From Pseudomonadota bacterium (GTDB taxonomy: Bacteria > Pseudomonadota > Alphaproteobacteria > Rhizobiales > Xanthobacteraceae), in NCBI GenBank assembly GCA_023435725.1, contig JAEYRD010000035.1, positions 35,511 through 99,510 on the forward strand: 64,000 nt of DNA. The letters run 5' to 3'. The notes under the pieces are model-generated. The model ran no database searches. It was given only the letters and a program-made list of their open reading frames with translations, and had not been told where the DNA came from. Shown piece by piece: positions 59,836 to 64,000 of the stretch. Position numbers and translations under genes: made by a program. Position 1 is the stretch's first letter, and each line of letters begins with the position of its first letter.

Positions 59836-61024
59836 TCTCGGATTCCAGAGTGCCGCCGGCGAAGTTGCGATAGAGGAAGCGATTGGTCTCGCCCTCGGCC
59901 TCGCGTTCGGCCTGCTTGAAGATGGTCTCGTGCAGCGGCGACAGCGCGCAGGCGGGGTCCGTGTTGGCGGCATCGCCCGTCAGCGCGAAGGCCTGGCAGC
60001 GGCAGCCGCCGAAATCGATCTCGCGGAATTCGCAAGACTTGCACGGTTCCTTCATCCAGCCGGTGCCGCGATAGCGGTTGAAAGCGTCCGAGTTCTGCCA
60101 GATCCAGGCGATCGAATGGTTCGAGCGAACGGATTCGAAGTCGAGCCCGGTGATGCTCTCGGCGGCATGGCAGGGCAGCACCTTGCCGGCGGGCGAGATG
60201 TTGAAGAACTGCCGGCCCCAGCCGCCCATGCATTTCTTCGGGCGCAGCGCGTAATAGTCGGGAACGACGTAATCAATGGCGAGCGTGCCCTTGAGCCGCT
60301 CGCGCGCCTCCTCGACGATGCGGGTGCATTCGTCGAGCTGCGCCACCGTCGGCATCAGCGCGGCGCGGTTCTTCAGCGCCCAGCCGTAATACTGCACATT
60401 GGCGACCTCGAGCCGGTCGGCGTCGAGATCGATCGCCATCTGGATGATGTCGGGGAGCTGATGCAGGTTCTGGCGGTGCATCACCGCGTTCACGGTGAGG
60501 GGCAGGTCAAGCTCGCGTGTCCATTTCGCGACCTCGAGCTTCTTGTGATGCGCGCCCCTGTAGCCGGCGACGCGGTCCGAAAGACCCTCTTCGGTGCCCT
60601 GGAAGCTGATCTGCACGTGGCAGAGCCCGGCATCTGCGAGGTCACTCAGCCTGTCGCGCGTCAGCAGCACGGCCGAGGTGATGAGATTGGTGTAGAGGCC
60701 GACGTCGCCGGCATGCTTGACCAACTCGACGAGGTCCTTCCGCGCCGTCGGCTCGCCCCCGGAGAAGTGGACCTGGAGCACGCCGATCTCGGCGAGCTCG
60801 CTCAACACTTTCTTCCATTCATCCGTCGTCAGCTCCTTGCCGGAGCGGTCGAGCTCGACCGGGTTGGAGCAATAGGGGCATTGCAGCGGGCAGCGGTGCG
60901 TGATCTCGAGCAGCACCGCGAGCGGAATGCCGAAGGTTTCCGCCGTCGAACGCTGCTTCTCCAGCACCGCGAGGCTGTCGCTGGCGTCTGGGGGGATGGT
61001 GGGATGGCCGAGCACGTCGCTCAT
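59825..61024 (-). CDS. pqqE: PqqE, radical-SAM PqqA cross-linking enzyme
   Basis: It forms the Glu-Tyr carbon-carbon bond in PqqA with the help of PqqD. The 399-aa protein has the radical-SAM cluster CPLQCPYC (Cys45, Cys49, Cys52), FSGGEPTARKD, and a SPASM domain with KKCMGGWG, LPCHAA, CKSCEFREIDFGGCRCQAF and ACALSPLH binding two further Fe-S clusters. ATG 61024 overlaps the pqqD stop by four bases. Confidence 0.97.
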   Translation of the reverse strand: MSDVLGHPTIPPDASDSLAVLEKQRSTAETFGIPLAVLLEITHRCPLQCPYCSNPVELDRSGKELTTDEWKKVLSELAEIGVLQVHFSGGEPTARKDLVELVKHAGDVGLYTNLITSAVLLTRDRLSDLADAGLCHVQISFQGTEEGLSDRVAGYRGAHHKKLEVAKWTRELDLPLTVNAVMHRQNLHQLPDIIQMAIDLDADRLEVANVQYYGWALKNRAALMPTVAQLDECTRIVEEARERLKGTLAIDYVVPDYYALRPKKCMGGWGRQFFNISPAGKVLPCHAAESITGLDFESVRSNHSIAWIWQNSDAFNRYRGTGWMKEPCKSCEFREIDFGGCRCQAFALTGDAANTDPACALSPLHETIFKQAEREAEGETNRFLYRNFAGGTLESENGA

Positions 61025-61332
61025 GACGTCTTCTCCCGGGCTTCGGTGAGAAAGCCCTTGTCGGCGAGATCCTGCAGCATGGCGATGACGTCGGTGAGGA
61101 TCGCCTCGCGCGGCGCGGCGTATTTCGCCGCCAGTTGATCCGCGACGTCGCCGACATTGCGCTCGCCGTTGCAGAGCTGCAAGACCTCGACCGCGATTTC
61201 GTCGGGCGCCAGCACGCGCTCGGGGGCCAGGATCACCCAGACTTGTCGCGTCTCGTCGTATTTCAGCTTGGCGTGCCGCGGCAGCACGGGGCGGCTTGCC
61301 TCGCTGACGCTGATGTTCCGCGGCCCGGCCAT
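61021..61332 (-). CDS. pqqD: PqqD, PqqA-binding chaperone
   Basis: The 103-aa winged-helix-type peptide chaperone (RRE-domain family) presents PqqA to PqqE. It shows RPVLPRHAKLKYDETRQVWV, LAPERVLAPDEIAVEVLQLC and YAAPREAILTDVIAMLQDLA. It is slightly longer than the usual 90 aa at the N-terminus. It is coupled to pqqE and lies 24 bp after pqqC. Confidence 0.96.
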   Translation of the reverse strand: MAGPRNISVSEASRPVLPRHAKLKYDETRQVWVILAPERVLAPDEIAVEVLQLCNGERNVGDVADQLAAKYAAPREAILTDVIAMLQDLADKGFLTEAREKTS

Positions 61333-61356
61333 TTCTGTTCCTCTTCAGCTCGCCTT

Positions 61357-62136
61357 TTAAGTCGCCTTGGGCACGAAGGCGCCCGGCGGAATGTGGCCTT
61401 CGACATAGGCGTGGTAGAGCGCATCGAGCTGCACCCACAGCACGTTGGTCTTGAAGATCAGCGCGTTGCAGACCGAGGCGCGCTCTTCAGGCGTCCTCGC
61501 ATGCACCTTGACGTAGTCGAGCGCGAAGCCTGCGTCACGCGGCGCCTGCGTCAGGCGGCGCTTGAAGTAGCTCATGATGTCAGGGTTGACGAAGTCGTAG
61601 TGCTCCAGCATCCCGGCGATACGTTCTTCGTGCAGGTTCGGCGCGAACAGCTCGGTGAGCGAGGAGGCGATCGCCTCCAGCGGGCTCTTCTCGCGGCAGT
61701 AATGGACATAGGCCTCCACTGCAAAGCGCGTCGCGGGCAGAATCCCTTCCGTCGATTCCACATAGGCGGTGTCGAGCCCCAGCCCGTCGGTCAGCTTGAG
61801 CCAGCGCTCGATGCCGCCTTCCGAGCCGATATCGCCGTCATGGTCCTCGATGCGGTGGCGCCATTCCAGGCGCGTGGCGCGGTCGCGGAAGCGCGAGATC
61901 ACCACCGCGTCCTTGATCGGGATCGTGCTCTGGTAATAGTAGCGGTTCAGCGCCCAGGCCTGCACCTGGCCCTTGTTCAGCTTGCCGCCGTGCAGCAGTC
62001 TATGGAACGGATGCAGGCTGTGATAGCGCGTCGCGCCGATATGGCGCAGCGTCGCCTCCAACTCCTCGGCGCTAGTGAGCCTGATGTCCTTGCCGATCGA
62101 GAGCGCGGTCATTCCAGTCAGTGACGCGGCATTCAC
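61357..62136 (-). CDS. pqqC: PqqC, pyrroloquinoline-quinone synthase
   Basis: It catalyses the final ring closure and eight-electron oxidation to PQQ. The 259-aa helical protein shows YHSLHPFHRLLHGGKLNKGQ, ALNRYYYQSTIPIKDAVVIS, RIEDHDGDIGSEGGIERWLK and YVHYCREKSP. GTG 62136 overlaps the pqqB stop (GTGA), with GGAG upstream; ATG 62112 is the alternative start. Confidence 0.96.
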   Translation of the reverse strand: MNAASLTGMTALSIGKDIRLTSAEELEATLRHIGATRYHSLHPFHRLLHGGKLNKGQVQAWALNRYYYQSTIPIKDAVVISRFRDRATRLEWRHRIEDHDGDIGSEGGIERWLKLTDGLGLDTAYVESTEGILPATRFAVEAYVHYCREKSPLEAIASSLTELFAPNLHEERIAGMLEHYDFVNPDIMSYFKRRLTQAPRDAGFALDYVKVHARTPEERASVCNALIFKTNVLWVQLDALYHAYVEGHIPPGAFVPKAT

Positions 62137-63062
62137 AGCACGATCTCCGTTCCATCGGCGGGTATCTGCCAGCCCGCCTCCTCAGTGGCTCTGCGCTCGA
62201 TTGAGCCGGGCAGCAGCGCCGGATTCGAGTTATTGATATGCAGAAACAGCTTCCTGTCGATATTGAGATCGGCCAGCCGCGCGATCGCGCCGTCGTCGCC
62301 GGACATCGCGACATGGCCCATGCTCTTGCCGGTCTTGTGGCCGAGCCCGCACCTGATCATCTCGTCGTCCTGCCAGACCGTGCCGTCGAAGAACACCAGT
62401 GCGGCGCCGTCGATCTCGGCCTTGAGCGCGTCGGTCACCTCGGCGCAGGCGGCGATGAAGTAGAAGCACTTGCCGGTCGACTTGTCGGTGATCTTCAGCC
62501 CCAGCGTATCGCCGTCGCCGGCGTCGCCGCCGGGATGCGTCTTGCCTTCCAGATACCAGGCCGACTTTCCGGGCACCGCGAAGGGCAGCACTTCGAGCCC
62601 CGAGCGCGCGCCATCGGTGAGCCGCGGCTCGAACGGCTCGCGGATAGCCATCGGCTGGCGCCGCACGTTCTTCTCGTTCAGCACGTTGAAGATGCTGTTG
62701 CTCTTCAGGATCGCCAGCACCTTCTCATGCGCATAGACCGTGAACGGCGAGCCCTCCCGCATCGAGAGCAGGCCCGCCACCGCATCCACTTCGCTGTTGG
62801 TCAGGATCACGCCCGCAATCGGCGTGTGGCGCAACGCGCCCGCCTTGGGATGCAGCTGCCGCGTGGCATTCAATTGCTGGCGAAGGTCGGGGGAGGCGTT
62901 GATCAGGAACCAGTTCTCGCCGTCGCCGCTGAAGGCGACCGAGGCTTGCGTTCTCTGAAGCTCATGGCCTTTCGTGCGGGCCGCCCGGCAGCCCTCGCAG
63001 CCGCAATTCCATTGCGGTACTCCGCCGCCGGCCCCGGCGCCCAGGACGACGACGCGAAGCAT
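62133..63062 (-). CDS. pqqB: PqqB, metallo-beta-lactamase-fold PQQ biosynthesis protein
   Basis: The 309-aa protein has the PqqB start VVLGAGAGGGVPQWNCGCEG and a zinc-site CGCEGC motif. It is believed to hydroxylate the tyrosine-derived part of the PqqA cross-linked intermediate. NSEVDAVAGLLSMREG is also conserved. ATG 63062 has AGGAG seven bases upstream. It follows pqqA by 118 bp with no other feature in the gap. Confidence 0.96.
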   Translation of the reverse strand: MLRVVVLGAGAGGGVPQWNCGCEGCRAARTKGHELQRTQASVAFSGDGENWFLINASPDLRQQLNATRQLHPKAGALRHTPIAGVILTNSEVDAVAGLLSMREGSPFTVYAHEKVLAILKSNSIFNVLNEKNVRRQPMAIREPFEPRLTDGARSGLEVLPFAVPGKSAWYLEGKTHPGGDAGDGDTLGLKITDKSTGKCFYFIAACAEVTDALKAEIDGAALVFFDGTVWQDDEMIRCGLGHKTGKSMGHVAMSGDDGAIARLADLNIDRKLFLHINNSNPALLPGSIERRATEEAGWQIPADGTEIVL

Positions 63063-63180
63063 GATCCGTCTCCTGGAGGGAACGTCGCGAGGTGGATCTC
63101 AGGCCGAAACAGCCTCTGTCTTCCGGAAACCTATCGTGACCGAAAGATCCACCTGCGCAGAACGCGAACTCACCAACCGC

Positions 63181-63261
63181 TTACTTGCGGGTGGCGCTCA
63201 CATACATGTTGATTTCCATGCCGCAGGGCACTTCCACGATCTTGGGGGCTTTCCAGGCCAT
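63181..63261 (-). CDS. pqqA: PqqA, peptide precursor of PQQ
   Basis: The 26-residue peptide MAWKAPKIVEVPCGMEINMY followed by VSATRK contains the invariant E-x3-Y motif (Glu16, Tyr20), the two residues built into PQQ. ATG 63261 has a GGAGAG sequence upstream; the frame is open further back but that part is not conserved-looking. First gene of pqqABCDE. Confidence 0.97.
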   Translation of the reverse strand: MAWKAPKIVEVPCGMEINMYVSATRK

Positions 63262-63293
63262 TTTGGCTCTCCATATTCGCGAATTCGGACGTA

Positions 63294-63324
63294 TCCGCCC
63301 ACCGGTTAAATTACTGCGGGCGGA
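63294..63324 (-). promoter_or_regulatory. Inverted repeat in the pqqA leader
   Basis: TCCGCCC (63294-63300) and GGGCGGA (63318-63324) are perfect complements around 17 bases, 33-63 bp before the pqqA start. It could be an operator or an RNA hairpin in the leader. Function not shown. Confidence 0.35.
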
Positions 63325-63509
63325 AAAGTTCGCCAGTGAAATTTTCCCGAGAAAGCCATGTTGCGCCGCGAAAAATGATCGGGGAACATCACTTCTGATG
63401 AGGCTGCCTTGCGCGTGGCGCATTCGCTCGCGAAGCCTGCCTTGATAAAGCAGTTGTGAGTGCAGCGCAGCTTTCAATTCGATACAGGCGAACCAACTGG
63501 AATTCGGTA

Positions 63510-63767
63510 ATGCCCAGATACTTCTTCAACACCCGTATCGGCGACGAATTGATCGTGGATCCTGACGGTGAGGACCTGCGCAACCCCGATCGCGCCTGGG
63601 AGGTTGCCCGCCAGATGATCCTGGAAGTGGTGAAATCGGAAGGTGCCCAGCCGGCGCTGCTCGAGGCGGTGATCGAGGTGACCGATGTCGAGGGCGACAT
63701 CGTGCTCGAGTTTCCCTTCAGCGAGGCGCTGCTGGATATGCCGGACCAGTCCGCGACAAGGCACTGA
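63510..63767 (+). CDS. DUF6894 family protein
   Basis: The 85-aa acidic protein starts MPRYFFNTRIGDELIVDPDG then EDLRNPDRAWEVARQM, the DUF6894 pattern frequent in Rhizobiales. It is soluble, of unknown role. ATG 63510 is chosen by this conserved start, although the frame is open from 63456. Divergent from pqqA. Confidence 0.85.
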   Translation: MPRYFFNTRIGDELIVDPDGEDLRNPDRAWEVARQMILEVVKSEGAQPALLEAVIEVTDVEGDIVLEFPFSEALLDMPDQSATRH

Positions 63768-63782
63768 GTTCAGCTCTCTCCG

Positions 63783-63862
63783 CCGTCATTGCGAGCGTAG
63801 CGAAGCAATCCAGACTGCTTCCGCGGAGGGCCTCTGGATTGCTTCGCTACGCTCGCAATGAC
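63783..63862. repeat. Dispersed palindromic element, copy 5
   Basis: CCGTCATTGCGAGCGTAGCG...AAGCAATCCAG pairs with CTGGATTGCTTCGCTACGCT..CGCAATGAC. It follows the DUF6894 gene and precedes the amidase gene. The central loop includes CTTCCGCGGAGG. Confidence 0.9.
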
Positions 63863-63937
63863 TAACTATCCCTGCGAAATCCGCATGGCTTTGCCGCGTT
63901 CCCGGCGCTAAAAGACGCCGTTCACACGGAGCAAGCC

Positions 63938-64000
63938 ATGCAAGATCTCTGGCGCCTGTCGGCCGCCGACCTCGCTACCCTCGTCAAGTCCAGGAAAGTG
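63938..64000 (+). CDS. Amidase-family protein, N-terminus only
   Basis: ATG 63938 with GGAG upstream opens a frame that runs off the window. The 21 visible residues (MQDLWRLSAADLATLVKSRK then V) resemble the start of amidase-signature enzymes, where a LSAxxLaxLIrsrkvS motif is typical. The catalytic Ser-Ser-Lys region is outside the window. Confidence 0.55.
   Translation, partial: MQDLWRLSAADLATLVKSRKV

Noticed and set aside
6601..63862. Possible CRISPR from repeated sequences
   Set aside because: The repeats are palindromic, widely dispersed and not arranged with regular spacers, and no cas genes are present.

Overview
The window looks like chromosome of a slow-growing alphaproteobacterium of the Bradyrhizobium type. 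This is inferred from the very high GC content, the divergent ku/ligD NHEJ pair, the fused transaldolase/glucose-6-phosphate isomerase, the PrkA-YeaH-SpoVR trio, the PQQ operon, and dispersed palindromes built on CGTCATTGCGAG...CTCGCAATGACG. No rRNA, tRNA, integrase, transposase or CRISPR array was seen. Coding density is high and nearly all genes look intact.

Layout. 1-2.1 kb (minus strand): a DapA-fold protein without its Schiff-base lysine (runs off the left edge) and three small uncharacterised genes. 2.4-10.8 kb (plus): a complete potassium-pump locus, small peptide-kdpF-small peptide-kdpA-kdpB-kdpC-kdpD-kdpE. 10.9-14.6 kb: ku and ligD, divergent from a shared symmetrical stress-type promoter. 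14.7-15.4 kb: a DUF3309 peptide and a polyhydroxyalkanoate-system protein. 15.4-33.4 kb: a large alpha-glucan/trehalose island. On the minus strand lie glgE-like, treS-maltokinase fusion, glgB, glgX, treZ and treY; malQ and a GH15 hydrolase diverge on the plus strand. 33.5-41 kb (minus): one operon for hexose-phosphate metabolism, tal-pgi, gnd, zwf, pgl, gluconokinase and a HAD phosphatase. 41.3-47 kb (plus): a membrane protein, then prkA-yeaH-spoVR. 47-50.6 kb: small accessory genes, including an ArsR/SRPBCC pair with a double operator. 50.9-52.9 kb: an adenylate cyclase fused to an extracytoplasmic FGE-like domain, and a DUF4399 protein. 53-57.7 kb (minus): a 2-oxoacid:ferredoxin oxidoreductase with its own Fe-S/FAD partner. 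58-63.3 kb (minus): pqqA-B-C-D-E, an S33 aminopeptidase and a dimeric-barrel protein. 63.5-64 kb: a DUF6894 protein and the start of an amidase.

How it fits together. The sugar genes link glycogen breakdown (GlgX, MalQ, GH15), trehalose synthesis (TreYZ, TreS), maltose-1-phosphate formation (maltokinase), glucan branching (GlgB) and the oxidative pentose-phosphate/Entner-Doudoroff entry (Zwf, Pgl, Gnd). GGAAC-N16/17-NGTT elements, resembling alphaproteobacterial general-stress (EcfG) promoters, precede ku, ligD, prkA, the DUF3309 gene and malQ. This suggests a stress and stationary-phase theme. Near the kdp locus, three copies of an 11-bp-phased TATGAG-type direct repeat suggest that KdpE also controls the small neighbouring genes.

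Most notable: (i) the GlgE homologue has lost its acid/base glutamate and its maltose-1-phosphate-binding motif; (ii) the DapA-like protein lacks the catalytic lysine and one catalytic tyrosine; (iii) the candidate KdpE regulon; (iv) two small hydrophobic peptides flanking kdpF; (v) short tandem repeats next to or duplicating stop codons at four gene ends.
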